Shown: one piece after another, positions 1-9,318 of the stretch | Layout of the letters: every line of letters begins with the position of its first letter | How positions within the stretch are numbered: position 1 is the first letter of the stretch | Origin: Burkholderia cenocepacia | GTDB taxonomy: Bacteria > Pseudomonadota > Gammaproteobacteria > Burkholderiales > Burkholderiaceae | Direction: 5' to 3' | Assembly: GCF_900446215.1 (NCBI RefSeq) | Contig: NZ_UAQZ01000003.1 | Span: 248,001-312,000 of the forward strand | Length of the DNA: 64,000 nucleotides | The notes under the pieces: model-generated | Database searches by the model: none | Told to the model about the DNA's origin: nothing | The model's input: the letters and a program-made list of their open reading frames with translations, nothing else | Translations under genes and position numbers: made by a program

Positions 1-1
1 T

Positions 2-307
2 GGCGTGTCGAGCAAGGAAGCGGCGGCGCGGTTCAATATTCGCAATCCGAGCGCGGTGCTCGAATGGGCTCGCCGCTATGATGATGGTGGTTTGACTGCC
101 CTCGCGCCGAGGCCCAAAGGCCGCCGCCCAACCGCAATGCCAAAAACACCGCCTGCTCAGCCTCTGAACCCTACCGATGGCACGGATACCCGTACCCGCG
201 AGGACCTGCTTCAGGAACTGAACTACCTGCGCATGGAGAACGCGTATCTAAAAAAGCTGAGGGCCTTGGTTCAGGCGCAGGCTGTACCGCGCAAAAAGCG
301 CAAATAG
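2..307 (+). CDS. IS3-family transposase OrfA, 5'-truncated by window edge
   Basis: This is the DNA-binding subunit of the element, carrying helix-turn-helix and leucine-zipper segments. The visible C-terminal 100 residues include a helix-turn-helix-like stretch (ARFNIRNPSAVLEWARRY) and a basic proline-rich linker. A leucine-zipper-like helix (LLQELNYLRMENAYLKKL) follows near the end. The reading frame is open to the window edge, so the true start is further left. A slippery heptamer A-AAA-AAG lies at 250-256 in exactly the OrfA phase. A -1 shift there enters the orfB frame, which is open from 256 onward, so an OrfAB fusion is the expected active transposase. Confidence 0.85.
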   Translation, partial: GVSSKEAAARFNIRNPSAVLEWARRYDDGGLTALAPRPKGRRPTAMPKTPPAQPLNPTDGTDTRTREDLLQELNYLRMENAYLKKLRALVQAQAVPRKKRK

Positions 308-1143
308 TGCTTGAGCTAAGGCAACAATTCCCGCTGGCTGGCTTGCTCCGGGTGGCCGGACTGGCTCGCAGCACGTTTTATTACCAGTGCAAGGCGCTGG
401 CCGCTCCCGATCGGCATGCGAGTGTGAAAGCGAAAATTCGAGCACTGTTCGAGCAGCACAAGGGGCGCTATGGCTATCGACGCATCACGCTGGCGCTGCG
501 CCGTCTGGGGCAGATGATTAACCACAAGACGGTTGCACGCCTGATGCGCAAGATGCAGTTGAAGTCCTGCGTGCGGGTCAAGAAGTACCGTGCGTATAGG
601 GGCAACACGTGCAAGACGGCCCCGCATCTGCTCCAGCGCCAGTTCCATGCCGCCCGTCCGAACGAGAAGTGGGTTACCGACATCACCGAGTTCAGCGTAG
701 GTGGCCAAAAGCTGTATCTGTCACCAGTGCTGGATCTGTACAACGGGGAGATCATCGCGTACCAGACGCATACTCGGCCAGCCTTCCAGATGGTTACTGA
801 CATGTTGCGCAAGGCTTTGCGTCGCCTGCAACCCGACGAAAGACCCATGTTGCACTCTGATCAAGGCTGGCATTATCAAATGCCCGGCTGGCGGCTCATG
901 CTCGAGCAACGCTCGTTGGCGCAAAGCATGTCGCGTAAAGGCAATTGCCTGGACAACGCTGCCATGGAAAGCTTCTTCGGCACGCTGAAATCCGAGTTCT
1001 TCTACTTGAACCACTTCAGCAGCATTGAACAGCTACGCATCGGCTTGAAGCGCTACATCCGGTACTACAATCACGAGCGCATCAAGCTCAAACTGAAAGG
1101 GCTGAGTCCTGTGCAATACAGGACTCAGCCTCATCCGGCCTAG
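307..1143 (+). CDS. IS3-family transposase OrfB (DDE integrase domain)
   Basis: This is the catalytic half of the transposase, made either as an OrfAB frameshift product or from the GTG at 307 that overlaps the orfA stop codon. An HTH_21-like segment comes first (RYGYRRITLALRR), followed by an rve integrase core. The DDE residues are visible in VTDITEF, LHSDQGWHYQ and the E of MESFFGTLKSE. At 278 aa it has normal length for the family, with no stop or frameshift inside. If the copy is complete on the left it should be functional. Confidence 0.9.
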   Translation: MLELRQQFPLAGLLRVAGLARSTFYYQCKALAAPDRHASVKAKIRALFEQHKGRYGYRRITLALRRLGQMINHKTVARLMRKMQLKSCVRVKKYRAYRGNTCKTAPHLLQRQFHAARPNEKWVTDITEFSVGGQKLYLSPVLDLYNGEIIAYQTHTRPAFQMVTDMLRKALRRLQPDERPMLHSDQGWHYQMPGWRLMLEQRSLAQSMSRKGNCLDNAAMESFFGTLKSEFFYLNHFSSIEQLRIGLKRYIRYYNHERIKLKLKGLSPVQYRTQPHPA

Positions 1144-1236
1144 CCGGTAACCGTCCAACTTCGTGGGTTCAGTTCAGAAAGGGACGCGGCGTTTTTGCAT
1201 GCGGTGGGGTGGCTGGCGAACCGGCCGCCGAGGCCG

Positions 1237-2154
1237 TTACGCGAACGTTTCGGCCACGTCCGGCAGGCGCCAGTCGATCGGTGCGCGGCCCGCGTCGACC
1301 AGATAGTCGTTCGCGAGCGCGAAATGGCGGCAGCCGAGGAAGCCGCGGTGCGCGGACAGCGGCGACGGGTGCGGCGCCTCCAGCACGCAGTGTTCGCTCG
1401 GATCGAACAGCGCGCGCTTGGCCTGCGCATGTGCGCCCCACAGCATGAACACGAGCCCGCGATGGCGGTTGGCGAGTTCGCGGATCAGCGTGTCCGTGCA
1501 TTGTTCCCAGCCGCGCTTCGCGTGGCTCGCGGCCGCGCCGCGCTCGACCGTCAGCACGGTGTTGAGCAGCAGCACGCCCTGCCGCGCCCACGTATCGAGG
1601 CAGCCGTGGCGCGGCGTGTCGTGACCGAAGTTCGCGGCGATTTCCTTGAAGATGTTGCGCAGCGACGGCGGCGTGCGCACGGCCGGCGGCACCGAGAACG
1701 CGAGGCCGTGCGCCTGCGGCGTGCCGCGATCGTCGCCATGGTACGGGTCCTGGCCGAGGATCACGACCTTCACGTCGTCGGGATGCGTCAGGCGCAGCGC
1801 GCGGAACACGTCGGTCGGGTAGACCGTCTTGCCGGCCGCGCGCTCGTCGTCGACGAAGCGGCACAGCGGCGCGTACGCGTCGCTGTCGATGAACGGCTTC
1901 AGCACGTCGCGCCAGACGGCCGGCAGCGCGTCGAATTGCGCGGCGAGATGCGGTACGTCGGCGGCAACGGACTGCGGTGCCGCGGCGGCCGGGGTCGGCG
2001 CGGACGCCGGTGGGGCGGTTTTCTTCGCGGCTTTGCGCGCGGCCGCGGGCGGCTCGGAAGCCGGGGACGGAAGGTCGGCCGGTGCCGTTTCCGGCACGGG
2101 ATCGTCGAACAGCGACGCCTGTTGCGGCGCGCGGGAAGTCTTGCGGGTTGCCAT
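1237..2154 (-). CDS. ung: Uracil-DNA glycosylase
   Basis: Removes uracil from DNA to start base-excision repair. The family 1 water-activating motif GQDPYHG is present with its catalytic Asp at about residue 136. The uracil-binding and DNA-intercalation motif HPSPLSAHRG lies near residue 270. At 305 aa it is longer than the usual ~225 aa. The extra length is an Ala/Pro/Lys-rich N-terminal tail of about 65 residues, as is common in Burkholderia. It lies 13 bp downstream of the CYTH gene on the same strand and may be the last gene of the trp transcript. The IS3 element ends 60 bp beyond its stop codon. Confidence 0.95.
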   Translation of the reverse strand: MATRKTSRAPQQASLFDDPVPETAPADLPSPASEPPAAARKAAKKTAPPASAPTPAAAAPQSVAADVPHLAAQFDALPAVWRDVLKPFIDSDAYAPLCRFVDDERAAGKTVYPTDVFRALRLTHPDDVKVVILGQDPYHGDDRGTPQAHGLAFSVPPAVRTPPSLRNIFKEIAANFGHDTPRHGCLDTWARQGVLLLNTVLTVERGAAASHAKRGWEQCTDTLIRELANRHRGLVFMLWGAHAQAKRALFDPSEHCVLEAPHPSPLSAHRGFLGCRHFALANDYLVDAGRAPIDWRLPDVAETFA

Positions 2155-2167
2155 GCGTGATGCGTGT

Positions 2168-2794
2168 TTATTGCGCGCGCAGCCGGTAGCCGCGCTGCGC
2201 CTTGCTGATGTTTTCGGGAACGAGGCCCGGCAGCGCCTGCTGCAGTTCGGCGGCGAGCGTCGCGAGCGCCGTTTCCGGGCCGTCGATCAGTTCGAGTTCG
2301 ATTTCGCTGATCGGTTCGCGGCGCGTGTCGCGCTCCGCCTGGACGACGATCTCGCCGAGGTCCACCGCGGCTTCGACCGTTGCGCCGCCGATTGCGATGC
2401 GCCACAGCGTACGCGAAAAATCCGTGCGGAACAGCGCGTACAGGGCGCCGGCCGCGTCATTCAGCGCGGCGGCGGCTTCCGGCACGTCGCAAGCCGCGAC
2501 GAGCGCGTCGATTTCGAGCGCGTCGCCGGCGACCGGCAGTTCCCATTCGTGGCGGCGGTGCAGGCCGCCTTCCGCACTGCCGACGGTCTTGAACGTCTGC
2601 AGCCAGCCGTCCGGCGTGCGGCGCACGCGCACGGCGCTCTTCGAGCGCGCCAGCGCGAGATCGGGCGTGTCGTAATAGACGTTCGCGAGCGTGATCGCGT
2701 GGCCGGGTTCGCCGGTCAGCGTCTCGAAGAAGCGGCGCGCGGCGTCGGCCTGGCCGGCCGGCAGCGCGAGCTTGATTTCCTTTTCGATCGCCAT
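2168..2794 (-). CDS. CYTH domain protein (inorganic triphosphatase family)
   Basis: The 208-aa protein opens with the CYTH signature ExExK (EKEIKL) and carries the charged strands typical of the triphosphate tunnel fold, such as VYYDTPDLALARSKSAVRVR and EIELELIDG. Members hydrolyse inorganic triphosphate or related phosphate chains using Mg2+. This one has only the CYTH part and no CHAD domain. Its ATG overlaps the trpC stop codon by one base (TGATG), so it is translationally coupled to the trp operon, although no link to tryptophan synthesis is known. The substrate cannot be told from sequence. Confidence 0.85.
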   Translation of the reverse strand: MAIEKEIKLALPAGQADAARRFFETLTGEPGHAITLANVYYDTPDLALARSKSAVRVRRTPDGWLQTFKTVGSAEGGLHRRHEWELPVAGDALEIDALVAACDVPEAAAALNDAAGALYALFRTDFSRTLWRIAIGGATVEAAVDLGEIVVQAERDTRREPISEIELELIDGPETALATLAAELQQALPGLVPENISKAQRGYRLRAQ

Positions 2795-3579
2795 CAGAAG
2801 AACATCCGTGCGAGTTCCTCGCCCGGCTGGTCGGCGCGCATGAACGCTTCGCCGACGAGGAACGTGTTCACGTTCGCCGCGCGCATCGTGTCGACGTCGG
2901 TGCGCGACAGGATGCCGGATTCGGTCACGACGATGCGGTCCGCCGGAATCATGTCGAGCATGTCGAGCGTGGTCTGGATCGACGTCTCGAACGTGCGCAG
3001 GTTGCGGTTGTTGATGCCGAGCAGCGGCGTCTTCAGCGTCAGCGCCTGTTCCATCTCGTGGCGGTCGTGTACTTCGACCAGCACCGCGAGCCCGAGCGAA
3101 TGCGCATACGCTTCGAGATCCTGCATCAGCGGCGTGTCGAGCGCGGCGGCGATCAGCAGGATCGCGTCGGCGCCCATCGCGCGGGCTTCGACGATCTGGT
3201 ATGCGTCGACGATGAAGTCCTTGCGCAGCACCGGCAGCGAGCAGGCCGCGCGCGCTTCCTCGAGATAGCGCACGCCGCCCTGGAAGAACTGCTCGTCGGT
3301 CAGCACCGACAGGCACGCGGCGCCGTGCGCCGCATACGAACGCGCGATGTCGGCCGGCACGAAATGCTCGCGCAGCACGCCTTTCGACGGGCTCGCCTTC
3401 TTGATTTCGGCGATCACGGCGGCGTTGCCGGCCGCATGCTTCGCCCGCAGCGCGCCGACGAAGTCGCGCAGGTCGCGCGCCGATGCGTCGAGTTTCAGTG
3501 CCTCGAGCGGCGTGCTGCGCATGGCCGTCGCGACTTCTTCGCGCTTGACGGCGATGATTCGGTCGAGAATGTCGCTCAT
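2794..3579 (-). CDS. trpC: Indole-3-glycerol phosphate synthase
   Basis: Converts carboxyphenylamino-deoxyribulose phosphate to indole-3-glycerol phosphate. The 261-aa protein is a stand-alone TrpC with no fused TrpF. Typical family segments are [30 protein letters not shown] and LGINNRNL, covering the phosphate-binding and catalytic Lys/Glu/Asn positions of the beta/alpha barrel. The ATG at 3579 was chosen because the upstream extension crosses the trpD stop region and lacks family similarity. It is the fourth structural gene of the trpEGDC group, 28 bp after trpD. Confidence 0.96.
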   Translation of the reverse strand: MSDILDRIIAVKREEVATAMRSTPLEALKLDASARDLRDFVGALRAKHAAGNAAVIAEIKKASPSKGVLREHFVPADIARSYAAHGAACLSVLTDEQFFQGGVRYLEEARAACSLPVLRKDFIVDAYQIVEARAMGADAILLIAAALDTPLMQDLEAYAHSLGLAVLVEVHDRHEMEQALTLKTPLLGINNRNLRTFETSIQTTLDMLDMIPADRIVVTESGILSRTDVDTMRAANVNTFLVGEAFMRADQPGEELARMFF

Positions 3580-3607
3580 GTGGGTTCCTGCTGGATTCGT
3601 AAGAGGG

Positions 3608-4639
3608 TCAGCGCTTGAACTGCTGCGTGAAGCGCACGAGTTCGTCGACTTTCGCGCGGGCCTTGCCGCTCGCGATCGCTTCGCGGGCGAGCTGGATGCC
3701 GTCCGCGATCGATTCGGCGACGTTCGCCGCATAGAGCGCGGTGCCCGCGTTCAGCGTGACGATCTCGCGCGCGACGCCCGGCTGGTTGTCCAGCGCGCCG
3801 AGCAGCATCGTGCGGGATTCGTCGGCATTTTCCACCTTCAGCGTGCGGTTCGACACCATCTGCAGGCCGAAGTCCTCCGGATGGATCTCGTATTCGTGCA
3901 CCTTGCCGTCGCGCAATTCGCCGACGAGCGTCGCGGCGCCGAGCGATACCTCGTCCATCCCGTCCTTGCCGTACACGACGAGCACGTGCTGCGCGCCGAG
4001 GCGCTGCATCACGCGCACCTGGATGCCGACGAGGTCGGCGTGGAACACGCCCATCAGCTGGTTCGGCGCGCCGGCCGGATTGGTCAGCGGGCCGAGGATG
4101 TTGAAGATCGTGCGCACGCCGAGCTCGCGGCGCACGGCCGCGATGTTCTTCATCGCCGGGTGATGGTTCGGCGCGAACATGAAGCCCATGCCGGTTTCGG
4201 CGATCGACGCGGCGACCTGGTCCGACTGCAGGTCGATGTTCACGCCGAGCGCCTCGAGCACGTCGGCGCTGCCGGACTTGCTCGATACGCCGCGGTTGCC
4301 GTGCTTCGCGACCTTCGCGCCCGCGGCGGCCGTGACGAACATCGACGCGGTCGAGATGTTGAACGTGTGCGAGCCGTCGCCGCCGGTGCCGACGATGTCG
4401 ACGAAGTTCGAGTTGTCCTGCACCTCGACGTGGTTCGCGAATTCGCGCATCACGGTCGCGGCGGCGGCGATCTCGCCGATCGTCTCCTTCTTCACGCGCA
4501 GCCCGGTGATGATCGCGGCCGCCATCACGGGCGACAGGTCGCCGCGCATGATCAGCCGCATCAGGTGCAGCATTTCGTCGTGGAAGATCTCGCGGTGCTC
4601 GATCGTGCGTTGCAGCGCTTCCTGCGGGGTAATCGTCAT
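3608..4639 (-). CDS. trpD: Anthranilate phosphoribosyltransferase
   Basis: Transfers phosphoribose from PRPP to anthranilate, the second step of the tryptophan branch. At 343 aa it is a stand-alone TrpD without a fused glutaminase domain. It shows the glycine-rich PRPP loop [15 protein letters not shown], the [15 protein letters not shown] segment and [11 protein letters not shown], all diagnostic of the family. It sits 13 bp downstream of trpG and 28 bp upstream of trpC, so it is cotranscribed with them. Confidence 0.96.
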   Translation of the reverse strand: MTITPQEALQRTIEHREIFHDEMLHLMRLIMRGDLSPVMAAAIITGLRVKKETIGEIAAAATVMREFANHVEVQDNSNFVDIVGTGGDGSHTFNISTASMFVTAAAGAKVAKHGNRGVSSKSGSADVLEALGVNIDLQSDQVAASIAETGMGFMFAPNHHPAMKNIAAVRRELGVRTIFNILGPLTNPAGAPNQLMGVFHADLVGIQVRVMQRLGAQHVLVVYGKDGMDEVSLGAATLVGELRDGKVHEYEIHPEDFGLQMVSNRTLKVENADESRTMLLGALDNQPGVAREIVTLNAGTALYAANVAESIADGIQLAREAIASGKARAKVDELVRFTQQFKR

Positions 4640-4652
4640 CGTGAGGCTCCCG

Positions 4653-5252
4653 TCAGGCGGTGGGCGCGGCCGCGCGGGCCGCTCCGCGCGTCTGCTTCAA
4701 GAAATTCTCGAGCAGCGCATGGCCGTGCTCGGACAGGATCGATTCCGGGTGGAACTGCACGCCTTCGACCGGCAGCGTCTTGTGGCGTACGCCCATGATT
4801 TCGCCGTCGTCGGTCCACGCGGACACCTCGAGGCAGTCGGGCAGCGATTCGCGCTCGATCGCGAGCGAGTGGTAGCGCGTCACGTCGAAATGCTTCGGCA
4901 GGTCGGCGAACACGCCGCGGCAGTCGGTTTCGATCCGGCTTACCTTGCCGTGCATGATGGTCTTCGCGCGCACCACGCGGCCGCCGAATGCCTCGCCGAT
5001 CGCCTGGTGGCCGAGGCAGACGCCGAGGATCGGCTTCTTGCCCGCGAATTCGCGCAGCACGTCGAGCGTGATGCCCGCGTGCTGCGGATTGCTCGGGCCG
5101 GGCGACAGGCAGATCGCGTCGGGGTTCAGGCGCGCGATGTCGTCGAGCGTGATTTCGTCGTTGCGGTAGGTACGCACGTCCTCGCCGAGTTCGCCGAAGT
5201 ACTGGACCAGGTTGTAGGTAAACGAGTCGTAGTTGTCGATCATGAGCAGCAT
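4653..5252 (-). CDS. trpG: Anthranilate synthase component II (glutamine amidotransferase)
   Basis: Releases ammonia from glutamine for anthranilate synthase and may also serve aminodeoxychorismate synthase. It is a class I amidotransferase of 199 aa with the nucleophile Cys79 in GVCLGHQ, the LSPGPSNP oxyanion segment and the catalytic His/Glu in FHPES. The start at 5252 ([11 protein letters not shown]) fits the family. A longer in-frame reading would run into trpE. It lies 13 bp after trpE and 13 bp before trpD. Confidence 0.96.
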   Translation of the reverse strand: MLLMIDNYDSFTYNLVQYFGELGEDVRTYRNDEITLDDIARLNPDAICLSPGPSNPQHAGITLDVLREFAGKKPILGVCLGHQAIGEAFGGRVVRAKTIMHGKVSRIETDCRGVFADLPKHFDVTRYHSLAIERESLPDCLEVSAWTDDGEIMGVRHKTLPVEGVQFHPESILSEHGHALLENFLKQTRGAARAAAPTA

Positions 5253-5265
5253 GGTCAGTCTCCGG

Positions 5266-6759
5266 TCAGAAGTCGCTATCGAGGCCGTCCTGGACCTGTT
5301 CGGCCGCACGCAGCACCGCGCGCGCCTTGTTCTCGGTCTCTTGCCATTCGGATTCGGGCACCGAATCCGCGACGACGCCGGCCGCCGCTTGCACGTACAG
5401 GTTGCCGTTGTGGATCAGGCCCGTGCGGATCGCGATCGCGAGATCCATCTCGCCCGAGAACGACAGATAGCCGACCGCACCGCCGTACAGCCCGCGCTTG
5501 ACCGGCTCGAGCTCGTCGATCAGTTCCATCGCGCGCACCTTCGGCGCGCCGGACAGCGTGCCGGCCGGGAAGGTCGCGCGCAGCACGTCGTAGTTCGTCA
5601 TGCCGGGCTTCAGCTTGCCTTCGACCGAGCTGACGATGTGCTGCACGTGCGAGTACTTCTCGATGACCATCTGGTCGGTCACCTGCACCGAGCCGATTTC
5701 CGCGATGCGGCCGACGTCGTTGCGCGCGAGGTCGATCAGCATCACGTGCTCGGCGATCTCCTTCGGGTCGTTGAGCAGCTCGGTCGCGAGTTCCGCGTCG
5801 CGCTCGGGCGTGTTGCCGCGCGGGCGCGTGCCGGCGAGCGGGCGGATCGTGACGATCTGGTCTTCGCCGCGCTTTTCCTGGCGCACCAGGATTTCCGGCG
5901 ATGCGCCGACCACGTGGAAATCGCCGAAGTTGTAGTAATACATGTACGGCGACGGATTCAGCGAACGCAGCGCGCGGTACAGCGATAGCGGATTGTCGCG
6001 GTACGGCTTCGTCAGCCGCTGGCCGACCTGGATCTGCATCAGCTCGCCGGCGGCGATGTATTCCTTGGCCTGGCGCACGGCGGCCAGATAGTCGTCCTTC
6101 TTGAATTCACGGAACGTCTCGGTGCGCACGCTCGCCGACGTGACGGGCGGCTGCACGGTCGTGCGCAGGCGCTGCTTCAGTTCGCGCAGGCGCTGTTTCG
6201 CCTTCGCATACGCTTCGGGCTGGCCCGGGTCCGCGTAGATGATCAGGTAGAGCTTGCCGGCGAGGTTGTCGATCACCGCGACTTCCTCGGTCAGCAGCAA
6301 CTGGATGTCGGGCAGGCCGAGATCGTCGCGCGGCGCGGTGTTCGCGAGCTTCTTCTCGATGTAGCGCACCGCGTCGTAGCCGAAGTAGCCGGCGAGGCCG
6401 CCGCAGAAGCGCGGCAGGCCCGGGCGCTGCGCGACCTTGAAGCGCGCCTGGAACGATTCGATGAACTGGAACGGGTCGCCGTCGTGCGTCTCGACGACCT
6501 GGCCGTCGCGCACGACTTCCGACACGCCGTTGCGGGTGCGCACCAGCGTGCGGGCGGGCAGGCCGATGAACGAATAGCGGCCGAAGCGTTCGCCGCCGAC
6601 CACCGATTCGAGCAGGAACGAGTTGGCGCCCGCGCGTTCGGGCTGGGCCAGCTTCAGGTAGAGGGACAGCGGCGTTTCGAGATCGGCGAGGGCTTCCGCG
6701 ATCAGCGGGATGCGGTTGTAGCCTTCGTTCGCGAGCGATTGGAATTCGAGTTCGGTCAT
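5266..6759 (-). CDS. trpE: Anthranilate synthase component I
   Basis: Makes anthranilate from chorismate and ammonia together with TrpG. The 497-aa protein has the N-terminal TrpE domain with the feedback-binding LLES motif ([11 protein letters not shown]). Its C-terminal chorismate-binding domain shows [19 protein letters not shown] and the [16 protein letters not shown] stretch. The ATG at 6759 is preceded by an AGGA sequence, which favours it over a 15-residue longer reading. It is the first structural gene after the trp attenuator and is followed closely by trpG, trpD and trpC. Confidence 0.96.
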   Translation of the reverse strand: MTELEFQSLANEGYNRIPLIAEALADLETPLSLYLKLAQPERAGANSFLLESVVGGERFGRYSFIGLPARTLVRTRNGVSEVVRDGQVVETHDGDPFQFIESFQARFKVAQRPGLPRFCGGLAGYFGYDAVRYIEKKLANTAPRDDLGLPDIQLLLTEEVAVIDNLAGKLYLIIYADPGQPEAYAKAKQRLRELKQRLRTTVQPPVTSASVRTETFREFKKDDYLAAVRQAKEYIAAGELMQIQVGQRLTKPYRDNPLSLYRALRSLNPSPYMYYYNFGDFHVVGASPEILVRQEKRGEDQIVTIRPLAGTRPRGNTPERDAELATELLNDPKEIAEHVMLIDLARNDVGRIAEIGSVQVTDQMVIEKYSHVQHIVSSVEGKLKPGMTNYDVLRATFPAGTLSGAPKVRAMELIDELEPVKRGLYGGAVGYLSFSGEMDLAIAIRTGLIHNGNLYVQAAAGVVADSVPESEWQETENKARAVLRAAEQVQDGLDSDF

Positions 6760-6978
6760 GTTCCGGTCCTGTTCGGGACGAGCGGCGCGTGCGCCAGGGA
6801 TCACTTGACGCTGCGCGGGTGGCCGTCGGCGAAAGGGCGGTCGATCGAGAAGTGCCTGTTGCCGGCCGGCACTCCGGGCGTGAACGTCGCGAGCCTGCGG
6901 CCGGTCCTGAACGCGAGCGTTCGGACGCGGTGGAACTCGAGGTGGTGCGACGGTCGGCGCGCGGATGCGCAGCGAGAT

Positions 6979-7007
6979 AAAAAACGGCGCTGAAGACGTG
7001 CTTCAGC
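6979..7007 (-). terminator. trp attenuator terminator hairpin
   Basis: On the minus strand, GCTGAAG and CTTCAGC form a perfect 7-bp stem around a 5-nt loop, then GCCG and a run of six T. It lies between the Trp-rich leader peptide gene and trpE. A second small hairpin (ACCTC/GAGGT, 7010-7025) sits directly after the leader stop codon. This arrangement matches ribosome-mediated transcription attenuation. The competing antiterminator pairing was not computed. Confidence 0.8.
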
Positions 7008-7024
7008 GTACCTCATCGAAGAGG

Positions 7025-7099
7025 TTAGCGCGACCAGCGACGCCAGGGCCAGGCTCCCCGGTCGATGCTGCTCAGACTCCGTTTTTTATTCAGAAACAT
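7025..7099 (-). CDS. trpL: trp operon leader peptide
   Basis: A 24-codon reading frame starting at ATG 7099 ends in a cluster with three Trp codons (GAWPWRRWSR) right before its TAA. It begins 18 bp after the gph stop codon and is followed by the attenuator hairpin and then trpE. Ribosome stalling at scarce Trp-tRNA would prevent the terminator from forming. The Shine-Dalgarno sequence is weak, so the exact start is less certain than the Trp-rich end. The same frame is open far upstream inside gph, so coding status rests on the Trp cluster and its position. Confidence 0.75.
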   Translation of the reverse strand: MFLNKKRSLSSIDRGAWPWRRWSR

Positions 7100-7116
7100 G
7101 CGGATGGAAGAAATAA

Positions 7117-7881
7117 TCAGATGGTTGGCCGGCCGGCGTTGTGCGCGGAAATTGCGCGAGCCGCGACCAGCAACGAATCGACTATACCATCCGAATTTAT
7201 CGTTTGTATAGCTTTGCCGTGGTTGTAGCCGTACGGCACCGTCAGCGTCGCCATCCCGGCCGCGCGGCCCGCCAGCGCATCGTTTTCCGAGTCGCCGATC
7301 GCGACCGCGGCGTCCGGCGCGACGCCGAGCGCGTCGCAGGCCGTCAGCATCGGCAGCGGGTCGGGCTTCTTGCGCGCGACGCTGTCGCCGCCCAGCACGA
7401 TGCCGAAGCAGCCGGCCAGCCCGTATTGTTCGAGCAGCTCGACCGCGAAGCGGTGCGGCTTGTTCGTCACGCACGCGAGCCGGATGCCGGCCGCGCGCAG
7501 TGCATCGAGGCCGGCTGCCACGTCCGGATAGAGGCGCGTGTGGCGGCCGTTGATCTTCGCGTATTCGCTCTGATAGATCGCCAGTGCGTCGTCGAAGCGC
7601 GCGTGCGCTTCGTCGGCCGGGAAGCGCGGCTTCAGCACGCTCTGGATCAGGTGTTCGGAGCCCTTGCCGACGTAGCCGATCACTTCGTCGCGCGACGTGG
7701 CCGGCGCGCCGAGCTGCGCGAGCATCCCGTTCAGGCCGGCCGTGAAATCGTCGGCGGTATCGACCATCGTGCCGTCGAGGTCGATCAGCGCGGCGTCGAT
7801 GCGCGGCGCGGCAAAGCGGATCGGGGCCGCGTCCGTGGCGGCCTCGGCCGGCGCGCGGCCGGCGAACGACGAGTCGGCCAC
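7117..7881 (-). CDS. gph: Phosphoglycolate phosphatase (HAD superfamily)
   Basis: Dephosphorylates 2-phosphoglycolate, a product of DNA 3'-end repair and of oxygenase side reactions. HAD motif I is seen as DLDGTMVDT, motif II as CVTNKPH and motif IV as AIGDSENDALAG. At 254 aa it is slightly longer than usual because of a ~28-residue N-terminal extension. The start is a GTG 4 bp after the rpe stop codon, so the two are likely coupled. The rpe-gph-trpEGDC order is typical of Burkholderia and neighbours, and gph is probably cotranscribed with the trp leader. Confidence 0.9.
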   Translation of the reverse strand: MADSSFAGRAPAEAATDAAPIRFAAPRIDAALIDLDGTMVDTADDFTAGLNGMLAQLGAPATSRDEVIGYVGKGSEHLIQSVLKPRFPADEAHARFDDALAIYQSEYAKINGRHTRLYPDVAAGLDALRAAGIRLACVTNKPHRFAVELLEQYGLAGCFGIVLGGDSVARKKPDPLPMLTACDALGVAPDAAVAIGDSENDALAGRAAGMATLTVPYGYNHGKAIQTINSDGIVDSLLVAARAISAHNAGRPTI

Positions 7882-7885
7882 GGCG

Positions 7886-8572
7886 TCAGCTCCGTTCGAC
7901 GGTCGCGAGCGCCGCGCGCATCTCGTCGATCACCTTGCGGTAGTCGGGCTTGCCGAAGATCGCCGAACCCGCGACGAACGTGTCCGCGCCGGCCGCCGCG
8001 ATTTCCGCGATGTTGTCGGCCTTCACGCCGCCGTCGACTTCGAGCAGGATCTCGCGGCCCGTGCGCTCGGTGTACGCGTCGATGCGCGCACGCGCCTCGC
8101 GCAGCTTGTTCAGCGTTTCCGGAATGAACGACTGGCCGCCGAAGCCGGGGTTCACCGACATCAGCAGCACGAAGTCGAGGCGATCCATCACGTGGTCGAG
8201 GTAGTTCAGCGGCGTGGCCGGATTGAACACGAGACCGGCCTTGCAGCCGTGGTCGCGGATCAGCGACAGCGTGCGGTCGATGTGATCGGAGCCTTCCGGG
8301 TGGAAGCTGATCAGGTTCGCGCCGGCCTTCGCGAAATCGGGCACGATCCGGTCGACCGGGCGCACCATCAGGTGCACGTCGATCGGCACCTGCACGTGCG
8401 GGCGGATCGCCTCGCAGACGAGCGGGCCGATCGTCAGGTTCGGCACATAATGGTTGTCCATCACGTCGAAGTGAATCCAGTCGGCGCCGGCGGCGACCAC
8501 GTTGCGGACTTCTTCGCCGAGCCGTGCAAAGTCGGCCGACAGGATGCTGGGAGCGATGCGGAATTGAGTCAT
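7886..8572 (-). CDS. rpe: Ribulose-phosphate 3-epimerase
   Basis: Interconverts ribulose 5-phosphate and xylulose 5-phosphate in the pentose phosphate and Calvin pathways. The 228-aa beta/alpha barrel shows the family segments [41 protein letters not shown] and EVDGGVK, which include the metal-binding His and Asp residues and the phosphate loop. The ATG at 8572 gives the standard family N-terminus. It heads the minus-strand run leading into gph and trp. Confidence 0.96.
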   Translation of the reverse strand: MTQFRIAPSILSADFARLGEEVRNVVAAGADWIHFDVMDNHYVPNLTIGPLVCEAIRPHVQVPIDVHLMVRPVDRIVPDFAKAGANLISFHPEGSDHIDRTLSLIRDHGCKAGLVFNPATPLNYLDHVMDRLDFVLLMSVNPGFGGQSFIPETLNKLREARARIDAYTERTGREILLEVDGGVKADNIAEIAAAGADTFVAGSAIFGKPDYRKVIDEMRAALATVERS

Positions 8573-8750
8573 GACAGGGGAGCGGGGGACGTTGCGGCGC
8601 AAAACCGTCATTCTACCGTCCGGCGACCCGGCGCGCGGCGGCAGGCCGTGCGGTTGCGGCCCGATTGCGCATAGAATGCCGAACCAATGCGGCGCGCCCG
8701 CGGCCCGGCCGCTCGAGTCGGCGCGCGCGGTTACCTAGAGCGGACACACC

Positions 8751-9125
8751 ATGAGTCAGTATCAGTTCACCGTTTCGGTGAAAACCAGCTACTTGCCGGA
8801 ACAATCCGACCCCGATCACCGTCAATACGCATTCGCGTACACGCTGACGATCCGCAATACCGGACAGGTCGCGGCGCAACTGATCGCCCGTCACTGGATC
8901 ATCACGGACAGCGAGAGCCACGTGCAGGAAGTGAAGGGACTCGGCGTCGTCGGGCACCAGCCGCTGCTGCAGCCGGGCGAGCATTTCGAATACACGAGCT
9001 GGGCCGTGATCGCGACGCCGGTCGGCACGATGCGCGGTGCGTACTTCTGCGTGGCGGAAGACGGCGAGCGTTTCGAGGCGCCGGTCGACGAGTTCGCCCT
9101 GCACATGCCGCGCACGCTGCATTGA
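8751..9125 (+). CDS. apaG: ApaG domain protein
   Basis: A 124-aa protein made only of the ApaG fold, a fibronectin-III-like beta sandwich. Recognisable segments are YAFAYTLTIRNTGQ, ARHWIITDS and EVKGLGVVGHQPLLQPGE. Its biochemical role is unsettled; loss in enteric bacteria affects divalent metal (Co2+/Mg2+) sensitivity. It is divergent from rpe and followed by a small membrane protein gene on the opposite strand. Confidence 0.93.
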   Translation: MSQYQFTVSVKTSYLPEQSDPDHRQYAFAYTLTIRNTGQVAAQLIARHWIITDSESHVQEVKGLGVVGHQPLLQPGEHFEYTSWAVIATPVGTMRGAYFCVAEDGERFEAPVDEFALHMPRTLH

Positions 9126-9146
9126 GCGTGCAGTGTGCGACGGGCG

Positions 9147-9290
9147 TCAGCGCGGCTGGCGGTCGTTGTGGCGGGCCTGCTTCTTTCTGCCCGACGACGT
9201 CCACACGACGATGAAGATCAGCAGGGCAAGCGCTACGAAGGCTTCGAGCGCGAAGATGAGCATCGGATATTGGTCGAGAAAATCTGACAT
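9147..9290 (-). CDS. Small single-pass membrane protein
   Basis: A 47-aa frame starting MSDFLDQYPML, with one strongly hydrophobic helix of about 22 residues followed by a basic tail (SSGRKKQARHNDRQ). GGAAAC lies about 8 nt upstream of the ATG. An in-frame ATG four codons earlier is possible. It is convergent with apaG and its start is only 28 bp from the mltA start on the other strand. The family is not recognised and no function is proposed. Confidence 0.6.
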   Translation of the reverse strand: MSDFLDQYPMLIFALEAFVALALLIFIVVWTSSGRKKQARHNDRQPR

Positions 9291-9318
9291 GGCGGTTTCC
9301 ATCAAGAACGGACATTGT

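Larger units (their letters stand above)
1..1176 (+). mobile_element. IS3-family insertion sequence (IS150-like), left end outside window
   Basis: The segment holds the end of orfA and all of orfB of an IS3-family transposase. Its right end is taken at 1176, where the terminal sequence finishes in GGGTTCAGTTCA; read inward on the other strand this begins TGAACTGAACCC, the TG...CA end style of the family. The left inverted repeat and the first part of orfA lie outside the window, so target duplications cannot be checked. It abuts the 3' end of ung and does not break it. Confidence 0.85.

Noticed and set aside
7181..7209. Possible trp promoter inside the gph 3' end (TATAGT as -10)
   Set aside because: The -10 match is good but the sequence 17 bp upstream (ATACAA) is not a credible -35, so it is not listed as a promoter.
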